NCBI RefSeq assembly: GCF_026898115.1
Contig: NZ_CP114036.1
Location: forward strand, 6,194,001 to 6,258,000
DNA from: Streptomyces sp. S465
GTDB taxonomy: Bacteria; Actinomycetota; Actinomycetes; Streptomycetales; Streptomycetaceae
Direction of reading: 5' to 3'
DNA: 64,000 nt
Of the stretch, positions 1 through 7,814 are shown piece after piece. Below the pieces are notes generated by a model, which saw only the letters and a program-made list of their open reading frames with translations, searched no databases and had not been told where the DNA came from. Position 1 is the stretch's first letter; each line of letters begins with the position of its first letter. The position numbers and the translations under genes were made by a program.

Positions 1-105
1 TGGCCATGGCCGTCATGCAGTGACCATGTGCGGCACCGACCACACACAGGGCTGATACGCAGACGCGCCGACCAGGTCATACACCGACCTGTCGCGCGAC
101 CCCGG

Positions 106-129
106 GGGCCGGTCCGATCGGACCGGCCC
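106..129 (-). terminator. Hairpin terminator after the ABC1 kinase gene
   Basis: A perfect 24-base palindrome with two 12-base arms and no spacer lies about 100 bases downstream of the stop of the minus-strand ABC1 gene. It begins GGGCCGGTCC. There is no U tract, as is common for Streptomyces terminators. Because it is palindromic it could act on both strands. Confidence 0.6.
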
Positions 130-228
130 TTCGGCTGTCCCGGAGCGGCCGCGCTCCGGGCGAACGCCCGCCCGGTGGCGGAGGCGCGGGGCAGAGGCCC
201 GGCCGGGCGGGCGCGGCCGGGCGCGAGC

Positions 229-1686
229 TCAGGCCGTCTCGGTGCCCTGCCCGGCGTCGGCCTTCTCGGCGCCTTCCCCGACGCGGTCCTCGGCGTTGTC
301 CGCGGCGCGGTCCTCGGCGTGGTCCGTGGCGCGGTCCTCGGACGCCGGGCCCACCGCGAAGCCGGGTACCCATGCCTCCAGCTCATTCCGCATCCGCACC
401 GCGGCGCCCAGCTGGCACAGCACCCCGATCGTGCTCAGGGTCACCCGGTGAATCAGCAGATAGGCGGGCGGCAGGTTCAGTTGATTGCCCAGCTCGTAGA
501 CGGGGGAGCGACGATCGGCCATCCGCGCCGCCTGGCTGCGCAGCCACTGCCGGTCGAAGACGAACACATCGGTCTGGGCCGGTTCGAGCATCGGCAGCAG
601 GAAGTCCAGCAGATCGTCGGGGTCGATCTCGATCGTCGGCTTGACGAACCCCTCCTCGCGCATCAGCTCGTAGACCCCCGCGGCGTCGCCGTCGAGCGCC
701 AGGCGCAGCGCGACGCCGATGGGCTCCGGGAGCCCTTCGGGGAGCCGGTTCACCGAGCCGAAGTCCAGAACCCCCAGCTTCCACCGCTCCGGCGGCCCGT
801 CCGGGTCGTCACCGGTCAGCAGCCGGAAGTTCCCCGGATGCGGATCGGCGTGCAGCAGCCCGGTGCGGGACGCCCCCGAGAACAGAAAGCGGGCCAGCAG
901 CTGTCCGGCGCGATCCCGCTCCTCCTGTGTGCCGTCGGCTATCACCTCGGAGAGCGGTATCCCCTCCATCCATTCGGTGATCAGTATCTGATCGCTCTGG
1001 TGCACCACCTCGGGCACCACGATCTCCGCGTCCTGCGCGTACTCCTCCGCATGGGCCCGCTGGGACGCGGCCTCCAGCTCGTAGTCCAGCTCCTCGGCGA
1101 CGCGCTCGCGCAACTCCGCGATCAGCGGCTTGATGTCCAGCCCCGGCACCAGCGGACCCAGCACCCGGGCGAACCGGCTCAGTTGGTTGAGGTCGGACAG
1201 CAGCGCCTCGCCCGCCCCCGGGTACTGCACCTTGACCGCCACCGTGCGCCCGTCGTGCCAGACCGCCCGGTGGACCTGCCCGATCGAGGCGGCCGCCGCC
1301 GGCTTGTCCTCGAATTCCTGGAACAGCTCCGCCCAGTCCGGCCCCAGCCGCTCCGCCAGCGCCGCGTGGACCGTGCGCGTGGGCATGGGAGGGGCCGCTT
1401 CCTGGAGCTTGGTCAGGGCCGCCCGGTAGTGCTTGGCTATCTCCTCGGGCAGCGCCGACTCGAAGACCGACATGGCCTGGCCGAGCTTCATGGCCCCGCC
1501 CTTGAGCTCGCCGAGGACCTTGAACATCTGCTCGGCGGTACGCTGCTGGACCTCGCGTGCGACGATCTCCGCCGGCCGCCCCCCTATCCGCTTCCCGAGC
1601 CCCCACGTGGCGCGCCCCGCGAATCCCAAGGGCAGCGTCGCCAGTTTGGCGGTACGGGTGATCGCCTTGCGCGGCAGATCGGTCAT
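229..1686 (-). CDS. ABC1/UbiB-family atypical protein kinase-like protein
   Basis: The 485-residue protein belongs to the ABC1 (AarF/UbiB/ADCK) atypical kinase family, whose members bind ATP and support isoprenoid quinone metabolism or lipid homeostasis. The family KxGQ motif appears as KLGQ at about residues 67-70. The nucleotide-binding lysine segment AVKVQYPG is at about 150-157, the catalytic loop HADPHPGN at about 279-286, and DFG at about 308-310. The C-terminal 40 residues are rich in Glu, Asp and Ala and look disordered. I chose the ATG at 1686 because GGAGGGG lies just upstream; a start four codons earlier is possible. The physiological substrate cannot be told from sequence. Confidence 0.9.
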   Translation of the reverse strand: MTDLPRKAITRTAKLATLPLGFAGRATWGLGKRIGGRPAEIVAREVQQRTAEQMFKVLGELKGGAMKLGQAMSVFESALPEEIAKHYRAALTKLQEAAPPMPTRTVHAALAERLGPDWAELFQEFEDKPAAAASIGQVHRAVWHDGRTVAVKVQYPGAGEALLSDLNQLSRFARVLGPLVPGLDIKPLIAELRERVAEELDYELEAASQRAHAEEYAQDAEIVVPEVVHQSDQILITEWMEGIPLSEVIADGTQEERDRAGQLLARFLFSGASRTGLLHADPHPGNFRLLTGDDPDGPPERWKLGVLDFGSVNRLPEGLPEPIGVALRLALDGDAAGVYELMREEGFVKPTIEIDPDDLLDFLLPMLEPAQTDVFVFDRQWLRSQAARMADRRSPVYELGNQLNLPPAYLLIHRVTLSTIGVLCQLGAAVRMRNELEAWVPGFAVGPASEDRATDHAEDRAADNAEDRVGEGAEKADAGQGTETA

Positions 1687-1762
1687 GCGCCCCTCCAACT
1701 ACAGCCGTGCCATTCCGGGGATGTGGCCCCCGGCCCCCCGTCGCCCCATGTGCAGGCGTCGG

Positions 1763-2884
1763 TCACCCGGACATTGTCGCGTGCGATGCCTCTGCGGCCG
1801 AGGCATATACGGCATCCTCCTCCCCGGCCGCCCCGCAGCCGCATCCGGGATGTGCTTCGACCGGACGCGCCTCCCAGACGAGAGAGGGGAGCGCCAACTC
1901 CCACCGGACCCCCGCGCCCCCGGAGGGCCGACCGTCCAGGAAGGCCAGCGCCTGCACTGCCGCGAACCCCGCCACCACCATCGCCAGCGCCGCGTCACAG
2001 GCCGGGGCGGTCCGCCGGCGGCCGGACCGCCACTGCGCGAGCATCCGTGGCCAGGCGGGCTCCCGCTCGGCACGGCCCGCCGCGGCGCAGCCCGCACAGG
2101 GCGAGATACCCGGCACCACCAGCGGTCCCACCACCCCGGTGGCCTCGATGACCCCCGCGTAGAGATGGGGGGTCCCGGAGGCGAGCAGCGGCTCGGCCGG
2201 CTCCGGCGCCGGTGCGTACGCCGCGAGGCCGTCACGCGGGGCGATCACCACAAGGGCCAGCCCCGGCTCCCCCGCGGAGGTCCGCTCCCGCGCCGGGCTG
2301 CGCGGGAGCGGACCGGGCGCGGCCTGTCGCACCACGCGGCGCGCGGCCAGATCCCGCCGCTCCCCGATCTGATCCGCCGACAGCCCGCCGGGAGCCACAT
2401 CCCAGGGCTCGACACGGCCCCCGTCCACCACATCGACCCGGCCGATCCCCTCGGCCGACAGCACGGCCGCGACCGCCGCCCCGACCCGCCCGGCGCCCCG
2501 GACCTGCACTCGCGTGGCCCGCCGGGCGGCGAGCAGCCGCGCGGCCGCCCCGGGCTCGGGATGCAGCACCGACAGCGAGCCCGCGTCCGGCCGCAGCCGG
2601 TCCAGGGCCGCGGCGGGCTCACCGCCGTCCCTCGGCTCGTCCAGCAGACCGGCCGCCGCCAGCCGGTCCACCAGTGCGTCGGCCCGCCCCTCCGGCAGTC
2701 CGATGGCTCGGGCCTCCTGCCGCAGCAGCGGCAGACCGCGCGTGCCGTCCAGCAGCTCCAGGAAGCTGCCCGTGGCCGTGTCCACCGGCCCCATCACCAC
2801 CGCATGCGCGCGGGCCACCCCGAACTGCACCGTGTCCCGACTGCGCCAGCCCCGCCGCAGCGCGGGCTTGAGCATGGGATGCAT
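1763..2884 (-). CDS. ThiF/E1-like adenylyltransferase-fold protein
   Basis: About 373 residues. The N-terminal 80 residues look like a winged-helix or leader-binding region. The middle has a Rossmann segment (VQVRGAGRVGAAVAAVL, then an acidic VDGGRVEP) as in ThiF/MoeB/E1 enzymes, which adenylate a carrier C-terminus. Two cysteine pairs, PCAGC and HPGCGCG near the C-terminus, would form the zinc site common in this fold. It resembles the E1-like partners of YcaO cyclodehydratases, but no YcaO gene is visible here. The ATG at 2884 has GGGGAACGGGG upstream; an alternative start is at 2953. It diverges from a metallopeptidase gene. Function is unassigned; the domain call is fairly sure. Confidence 0.75.
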   Translation of the reverse strand: MHPMLKPALRRGWRSRDTVQFGVARAHAVVMGPVDTATGSFLELLDGTRGLPLLRQEARAIGLPEGRADALVDRLAAAGLLDEPRDGGEPAAALDRLRPDAGSLSVLHPEPGAAARLLAARRATRVQVRGAGRVGAAVAAVLSAEGIGRVDVVDGGRVEPWDVAPGGLSADQIGERRDLAARRVVRQAAPGPLPRSPARERTSAGEPGLALVVIAPRDGLAAYAPAPEPAEPLLASGTPHLYAGVIEATGVVGPLVVPGISPCAGCAAAGRAEREPAWPRMLAQWRSGRRRTAPACDAALAMVVAGFAAVQALAFLDGRPSGGAGVRWELALPSLVWEARPVEAHPGCGCGAAGEEDAVYASAAEASHATMSG

Positions 2885-3183
2885 CCCCGTTCCCCCCGTC
2901 GATGATGTATGTATGTTCGAGTCGAATCTTGCCTGTTCATGTGATGTCGTCATGAGCTGTGCCGGTTCGCTTCCGTTGAACCGCCCTCAGCATGCGGGTT
3001 GGTGCGGTTGCTCCGCGGAACGTTGTCCACAGGCCGTGGAATAAGTCGTACTAGTCCGGCTGTACAACCCCGGTCAGCCCATTCCCGCCCAGTCGTACAA
3101 GCCGTGCACACCGTGGAGTGGTTCGGTTCGCAACCGACGTGCGGGGCGGGACTTCCCCGGCTGCCAGCGGGTAACGTCGGGGC

Positions 3184-3819
3184 GTGTCCGCCGATCCGTC
3201 CCCTCGCACCGCGGCCGAGAACCCCTCGCGCGGCGCCGCGAGCGCACCGCGCACCGTCCCGAGCCCGCCGAGCCGAGGCGCGGGCGCGAGCGCGAGCGCG
3301 GTCGAGGTCCGCCGGAGCACCCGGCGGCGCAGGACGGTCTCCGCCTATCGCGAGGGCGACCGCACCGTCGTCCTCATCCCCGCCCGGATGTCGGAGGCGG
3401 AGGAGCGGCGCTGGGTGAGCGTCATGCTGGAGAAGCTGGCGGCGCAGGAGAGCAAGCGGATGCTGGGCGACGCGGAACTGGCCGCCCGCGCCGAGTGGCT
3501 CTCCGGCCAGTACCTGGACGGGCGGGCCCGGCCCGCCTCCGTCCGCTGGGTCACCAACCAGAACACCCGATGGGGGTCGTGCACCCCCGCCGAGGGCAGC
3601 ATCCGGCTCTCGCACCGGCTCCAGGGCATGCCGGAGTACGTCGTGGACTACGTGCTCCTCCACGAACTGGCCCATCTGCTGGTGCCGGGGCACGGACGGC
3701 GTTTCTGGCAGCTCCTGGAGGCGTATCCGCGGACCGAGCGGGCGCGGGGCTACCTCGAAGGGGTGGTCGCCGCCGGGCGGTTGCCGTACCTTTCCGGGGC
3801 CGGGGACGACCAGCCGTGA
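3184..3819 (+). CDS. YgjP-like (DUF45) zinc metallopeptidase
   Basis: 211 residues with a GTG start. The first 50 residues are Pro/Ser/Arg-rich and probably disordered. The catalytic core has the zinc-binding HELAH at residues 160-164 with the third ligand candidate H170, preceded by the family signature WGSC at 130-133 (the Trp-Gly-Ser-Cys of YgjP-like proteins). No signal peptide or membrane segment is visible, so it is probably cytoplasmic. It diverges from the ThiF-like gene and lies 104 bases upstream of the TerD-AIM24 gene in the same direction. Substrate unknown. Confidence 0.85.
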   Translation: MSADPSPRTAAENPSRGAASAPRTVPSPPSRGAGASASAVEVRRSTRRRRTVSAYREGDRTVVLIPARMSEAEERRWVSVMLEKLAAQESKRMLGDAELAARAEWLSGQYLDGRARPASVRWVTNQNTRWGSCTPAEGSIRLSHRLQGMPEYVVDYVLLHELAHLLVPGHGRRFWQLLEAYPRTERARGYLEGVVAAGRLPYLSGAGDDQP

Positions 3820-3923
3820 GGGAACCACGCCCGGCTCTCCAACGTCGCTCATAGTCGGCGGCAGCGGCTAGCCTGGCGCGACAAACGCACTCACCGTATC
3901 GGGATGGGGGACGGTCCTCACGT

Positions 3924-5726
3924 ATGGCCAGGGAATTCCAGCGGGGCCACAAGGCCAGGATCAGTGATCTGACGGCCGGGAGGGATCTGTACGTCGGGGT
4001 GCAGATCGCCGGACCCGGCCTGAGCTTCGACATCAGCTGCTTCGGTCTCGATGCCAACGAGCGGCTGTCGGACGACCGCTACTTCATCTTCTACAACCAG
4101 CCGAAATCCCCTGAAGAAGCGATACAGCAACTCGGGGCGCAGGCCGGTGACACGGACTCGTTCCGCGTCACGCTCGACAGCATCCCGTCCACCATCCAGA
4201 AGCTCTCCTTCACCGCGACCATCGACGGCGCCGGGCAGATGTCGCAGATCGGTCCCGGCTACCTCCGGATCGTCGCGGGCGGCGAGGAGGTGGCCCGGTA
4301 CTCCTTCACCGGCTCGGAGTTCAGCACCGAACGCGCGGTGATGCTGGGCGACTTCTACCTCAAGGACGTGTGGCGGTTCGCCGCCGTCGGTCAGGGCTTC
4401 GACGGCGGACTGGAGGCGCTGCTGAAGAACTTCGGCGGTGAGGTGGCCGAGGAGGAGCCCGCCCCCGCGCCCGCCCAGGGCGCCGCGCCCGGCTTCGCAC
4501 CGCCCGGCCAGGCGGCTCCCGCCCCCGGCTTCGCACCCCCGGCCGCGACCGCACCCCCGGCCGCTCCGGCCCCGCCCGCACCGCAGCCCGCCCCCGCCTT
4601 CGGCGCTCCCCAGGCAGCGCCGCCCCAGGGGCCGCCGCCTCAGGCATCACCGCCCCAGGGGCCGACGCCCCAGGGGATGCCCTCCCCGGGCACGCCTCCG
4701 CAGGGCACGCCGCACGGCACCCCGCCCCAGGGCACGCCCCCGCAGGGCGTCCAGCCGCCCGTCCCCGGCACCCCGCAGATGCACGGCGCCCCGACCATCG
4801 CCGCGCCCATGGCGCCGCCCGGCCAGGTCCCGCCCCCGGGTCAGGTCCCGCCGCCCGCTCCACCGGGCCAGTTCCCGGGCCAGCAGCCCCAGTTCGGCCA
4901 GCCGCCGGGCCAGACCCCGCCCGCCCCCGCGCCGTACGGCCAGCCACCCGCCCAGCCGTATCCGGGCCAGCCCGGCCAGCCCGCCCAGCCGTACCCCGGT
5001 CAGCCCGCCCCTTACGGCGGCCAGGGCCAGCCACAGGCCATGGGCGTGCCCCAGGGCGGTGGCGCGCCCGGGGTCCAGGCCGCGCTCGCCCAGTACCGCG
5101 AGGCGCCCACCGGTCAGCGCTGGACGCCGCAGAACCCCCGGATGATGAGGGTCGACCTCGGCGTCGGCGGACAGCCCGTGCTCGCCCGCCAGGGCACGAT
5201 GGTGCTCTACCAGGGCAAGGTCGACTTCAGCTACAAGGGCGCCGGCTTCCGCGGCCGGATCGTCGGCAACGCGACCGGCCAGGAGATGCAGCTGATGCGT
5301 TGCACCGGCCAGGGCCAGGTCTTCCTCGCCGAGAACGCCGCCGAACTCCACCCGATCGAGCTCCAGGGCGACGCCATCTGTGTGGCCGCCGAGAACGTGC
5401 TCGCCTTCGACGAGTCGCTGCACCACGAGGTGCGCCGGATCGAGGGCCACGGCATCCCCGGCGGCGCGCTGTTCACCCTCCAGTTCCAGGGCACCGGCAC
5501 CGTCGTGGTGAAGACCGAGGGCACGCCGGTCGTCCTCCCGGTCACCCCGACCACCTTCGTCGACAGCAACGCCATCGTGGCGTGGTCCGCCGGAGCACAG
5601 GTGATCATCTCCAGCCAGGTGCGGCTGCGCCGCAGCGCCTACCCCGGACACAGCGGGGAGACCGTGAACCTCCAGTTCCGTGGTGCGCCCGGCAACTTCA
5701 TCGTCGTCCAGCCCTACGAGGTCTGA
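3924..5726 (+). CDS. TerD-AIM24 fusion protein with a long Pro/Gln/Gly linker
   Basis: 600 residues in three parts. Residues 1 to about 175 form a TerD domain (calcium-binding, tellurite/stress-response family), with the typical acidic stretch around DANERLSDDRYFIFYNQ. Residues about 176-390 are a low-complexity Pro/Gln/Gly/Ala linker with repeated PPQG, PPGQ and PYPGQP units. Residues about 395-600 form an AIM24 beta-prism-like domain rich in GQGQVFLAE- and GTGTVVV-type turns. The ATG start follows a run of GGGATGGGGGAC. Two stand-alone AIM24 genes follow at 11- and 16-base gaps, so the three are one operon. The biochemical role of bacterial AIM24 proteins is not established; the TerD link suggests an envelope or stress-response complex. 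Confidence 0.88.
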   Translation: MAREFQRGHKARISDLTAGRDLYVGVQIAGPGLSFDISCFGLDANERLSDDRYFIFYNQPKSPEEAIQQLGAQAGDTDSFRVTLDSIPSTIQKLSFTATIDGAGQMSQIGPGYLRIVAGGEEVARYSFTGSEFSTERAVMLGDFYLKDVWRFAAVGQGFDGGLEALLKNFGGEVAEEEPAPAPAQGAAPGFAPPGQAAPAPGFAPPAATAPPAAPAPPAPQPAPAFGAPQAAPPQGPPPQASPPQGPTPQGMPSPGTPPQGTPHGTPPQGTPPQGVQPPVPGTPQMHGAPTIAAPMAPPGQVPPPGQVPPPAPPGQFPGQQPQFGQPPGQTPPAPAPYGQPPAQPYPGQPGQPAQPYPGQPAPYGGQGQPQAMGVPQGGGAPGVQAALAQYREAPTGQRWTPQNPRMMRVDLGVGGQPVLARQGTMVLYQGKVDFSYKGAGFRGRIVGNATGQEMQLMRCTGQGQVFLAENAAELHPIELQGDAICVAAENVLAFDESLHHEVRRIEGHGIPGGALFTLQFQGTGTVVVKTEGTPVVLPVTPTTFVDSNAIVAWSAGAQVIISSQVRLRRSAYPGHSGETVNLQFRGAPGNFIVVQPYEV

Positions 5727-5737
5727 GGGAGCCCGTC

Positions 5738-6421
5738 ATGGACCAGCAAATGATCTCGGGCTTCGCCCCCGCCCCGGTCGCCGCCCGTATGGAGAACCAC
5801 GGCGCCAGCATGCTCAAGGTCGCCATGCAGAGCGGCCAGGACCTCTTCGCCCGCACCGGCTCGATGGTGGCCTACGAGGGCTTCGTCCAGTACGAGCCCA
5901 ACCCGCCCGCGGTACGTCAGATGGCCTCCCAGTGGCTCACCGGTGAGGGCGCCCCGCTGATGCGGTGCAGCGGCGACGGGCTGCTCTACCTCGCCGACTA
6001 CGGGGCCAACGTCGTCTGCATCAACCTCAACGGCGACGCACTGTCGGTCAACGGCACCAACCTCCTGGCCTTCGACGCGCACCTCCAGTGGGGCGTCGAA
6101 CGGGTCAAGGGCATCGCCAAGTTCGCCGGGCAGGGCCTGTTCAACGTGGGCGTCTCCGGCACCGGCTGGGTCGCCCTGACCTCCCGCGGCAATCCCATCG
6201 TCGTCGACTGCGGCCGTGGCGAGGACGAGACCTATGTGGACCCGGACGCGCTCGTGGCCTGGTCCTCCGGGCTCAAGGTGAAGGGCAAGCGCAGCTTCAA
6301 GGCGTCGTCCCTGATCGGCCGGGGCAGCGGCGAGGCGTATCAGCTCGGCTTCTCCGGGCAGGGCTTCGTCGTCGTACAGCCCAGTGAGGACAGCACCGAC
6401 CGGCTCCGGGCCCGGGGCTGA
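5738..6421 (+). CDS. AIM24 family protein (second gene of TerD-AIM24 operon)
   Basis: 227 residues, single AIM24 domain throughout. It shares with its neighbours the order of LFARTGSMVAYEG near the N-terminus, LMRCSGDG in the middle, LVAWSSGLKVK and a closing GQGFVVVQPSE. The start ATG has GAGGGAG upstream and sits 11 bases after the TerD-AIM24 stop, which argues for co-transcription and probably a complex with its paralogues. No signal peptide or membrane helix. AIM24 is named after a mitochondrial inner-membrane organising factor; the role in bacteria is unknown. Confidence 0.85.
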   Translation: MDQQMISGFAPAPVAARMENHGASMLKVAMQSGQDLFARTGSMVAYEGFVQYEPNPPAVRQMASQWLTGEGAPLMRCSGDGLLYLADYGANVVCINLNGDALSVNGTNLLAFDAHLQWGVERVKGIAKFAGQGLFNVGVSGTGWVALTSRGNPIVVDCGRGEDETYVDPDALVAWSSGLKVKGKRSFKASSLIGRGSGEAYQLGFSGQGFVVVQPSEDSTDRLRARG

Positions 6422-6437
6422 GGGGGAGGGACACCAG

Positions 6438-7196
6438 ATGCAGAGCCCGCTTTTCGCCTTCACCGAGGCCCAGACACAGGACCGCTACGCGCTCCAGAAC
6501 CCGCACCTGCTGCGGGTCGCCCTGAGCGGCCATGAGGATGTGCTCGCCCGTAAGGGCAGCATGGTCGCCTACCAGGGGCTCATGGAGTTCGACGGTGAGT
6601 ACCAGACGCCGGGGCAGCGCAGCGCGCGGAGCCGCTCCGGTGAGGGCCTGGACCTGATGCGCTGCTCCGGGCAGGGCACGGTCTACCTGGCCAACCTCGC
6701 CCAGCACATCCATGTGATGGACGTGGACCACGAGGGGCTGACCGTCGACAGCTCCTATGTGCTCGCGCTCGACTCCACGCTGCACTGGGAGACGATCGCG
6801 GTGGACAGCCAGTACGGGATCTCCGGATCCGGTAAGTACAACCTCAACATCTCCGGCCAGGGCAAGGTCGCGCTGATGACCTCGGGGGAGCCGCTGCTGC
6901 TCCAGATCACCCCTGACAAGTACGTCAGCGTCGACGCGGACGCCATCGTCGCCTGGTCCAGCTCGCTGCGGGTCCAGATGCAGGCGCAGACGCACTCCTC
7001 GGGCGTCTGGCGGCGGCGCGGCAACACGGGCGAGGGCTGGGAGCTCAGCTTCCTCGGCCAGGGCTATGCCCTGGTGCAGCCCAGCGAGCTGCTGCCGCCG
7101 CAGAACGCGGTGATCGGGGGCGGTATGGCCGCGCAGTTCGGCATGGGCCAGCAGGGCGCCCGCGGGCAGAACCAGGGCAACATCTTCAGCAACTGA
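6438..7196 (+). CDS. AIM24 family protein (third gene of TerD-AIM24 operon)
   Basis: 252 residues. It has the same AIM24 landmarks as the two upstream genes (LARKGSMVAYQG, LMRCSGQGTVYLA, IVAWSSSLRVQ, GQGYALVQPSE) plus a Gln/Gly-rich tail of about 30 residues. The start ATG is preceded by GGGGGAGGG and lies 16 bases after the previous stop. A 12-base-pair hairpin terminator follows. Three diverged copies of the same domain in one operon suggest a hetero-oligomer rather than redundancy; that is inference. Confidence 0.85.
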   Translation: MQSPLFAFTEAQTQDRYALQNPHLLRVALSGHEDVLARKGSMVAYQGLMEFDGEYQTPGQRSARSRSGEGLDLMRCSGQGTVYLANLAQHIHVMDVDHEGLTVDSSYVLALDSTLHWETIAVDSQYGISGSGKYNLNISGQGKVALMTSGEPLLLQITPDKYVSVDADAIVAWSSSLRVQMQAQTHSSGVWRRRGNTGEGWELSFLGQGYALVQPSELLPPQNAVIGGGMAAQFGMGQQGARGQNQGNIFSN

Positions 7197-7215
7197 CCGG
7201 GACCACCGACGCGAC

Positions 7216-7243
7216 GGCCGCGGACCCTCTCGGGTCCGCGGCC
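7216..7243 (+). terminator. Terminator of the TerD-AIM24 operon
   Basis: Perfect 12-bp stem (GGCCGCGGACCC and its complement) with a TCTC loop, 20 bases after the last AIM24 stop. The converging Nudix gene ends at 7287 on the other strand, so it may serve both directions. Confidence 0.75.
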
Positions 7244-7286
7244 GCCTCGCGCTCCAGGCTCGCTCCGGTTCGCCCCGGCTCGCTCC

Positions 7287-7814
7287 TCAGATCAGCGCAC
7301 GTGTGCGCGTCACCAGGTGCCGCACCGACTCATCGGCCACGCCGGCCACCTCCGCGTAGCCGAACCAGCGCAGGTCCAGCGACTCGTCGCTGATCGCCGC
7401 CACCGCGCCCCGGGGCGCCACCGCCGCGTACTGGACGTCCAGGTGCCAGGCGCAGGGGGTGTGGTGCCGGTCGAGCCGCACCGGGCCGCCGGGGAGCAGC
7501 GTCAGCCCCTCGATCCCGGACTCCTCGGTGGCCTCGCGCAGCGCCGCGCCCGCGAGCGTGGTGTCGTCCGGCTCGCAGTGGCCGCCCATCTGGAGCCACA
7601 TCCGCAGCTTCCGGTGCAGGGTGAGCAGCACGCGGTCCCGGTCCGGGTCGATCACCAGCGCGCTCGCCGTGATGTGGCCGGCCGTGCACGCCTTCCACAT
7701 GCCGTCCGGGTAGGCGGCCAGATGGTCGCCGTACTGCCGCCGCAGCCGCTCCTGGGCGGCGTCGGGCGCGGGCCACTCGGTGAGCACCCGCGCCGCGTCC
7801 TGGTGCAGACTCAC
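7287..7814 (-). CDS. Nudix hydrolase
   Basis: 175 residues. A Nudix-box-like segment starts at GGHCEPDD and ends REATEESG; compared with the canonical GX5EX7REUXEEXGU it appears one residue longer and has Asp where the first Glu is usual, while the metal-binding REATEE core is intact. The family hydrolyses nucleoside diphosphates linked to another group; the substrate here is unknown. The GTG start overlaps the stop of the upstream zincin-like gene by four bases (GTGA), so the two are translationally coupled. Confidence 0.85.
   Translation of the reverse strand: MSLHQDAARVLTEWPAPDAAQERLRRQYGDHLAAYPDGMWKACTAGHITASALVIDPDRDRVLLTLHRKLRMWLQMGGHCEPDDTTLAGAALREATEESGIEGLTLLPGGPVRLDRHHTPCAWHLDVQYAAVAPRGAVAAISDESLDLRWFGYAEVAGVADESVRHLVTRTRALI

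Noticed and set aside
28..2151. Long plus-strand frame (707 codons) opposite the ABC1 and ThiF genes
   Set aside because: Arg/Pro-rich translation without domains, caused by GC-biased third positions of the real genes on the other strand.
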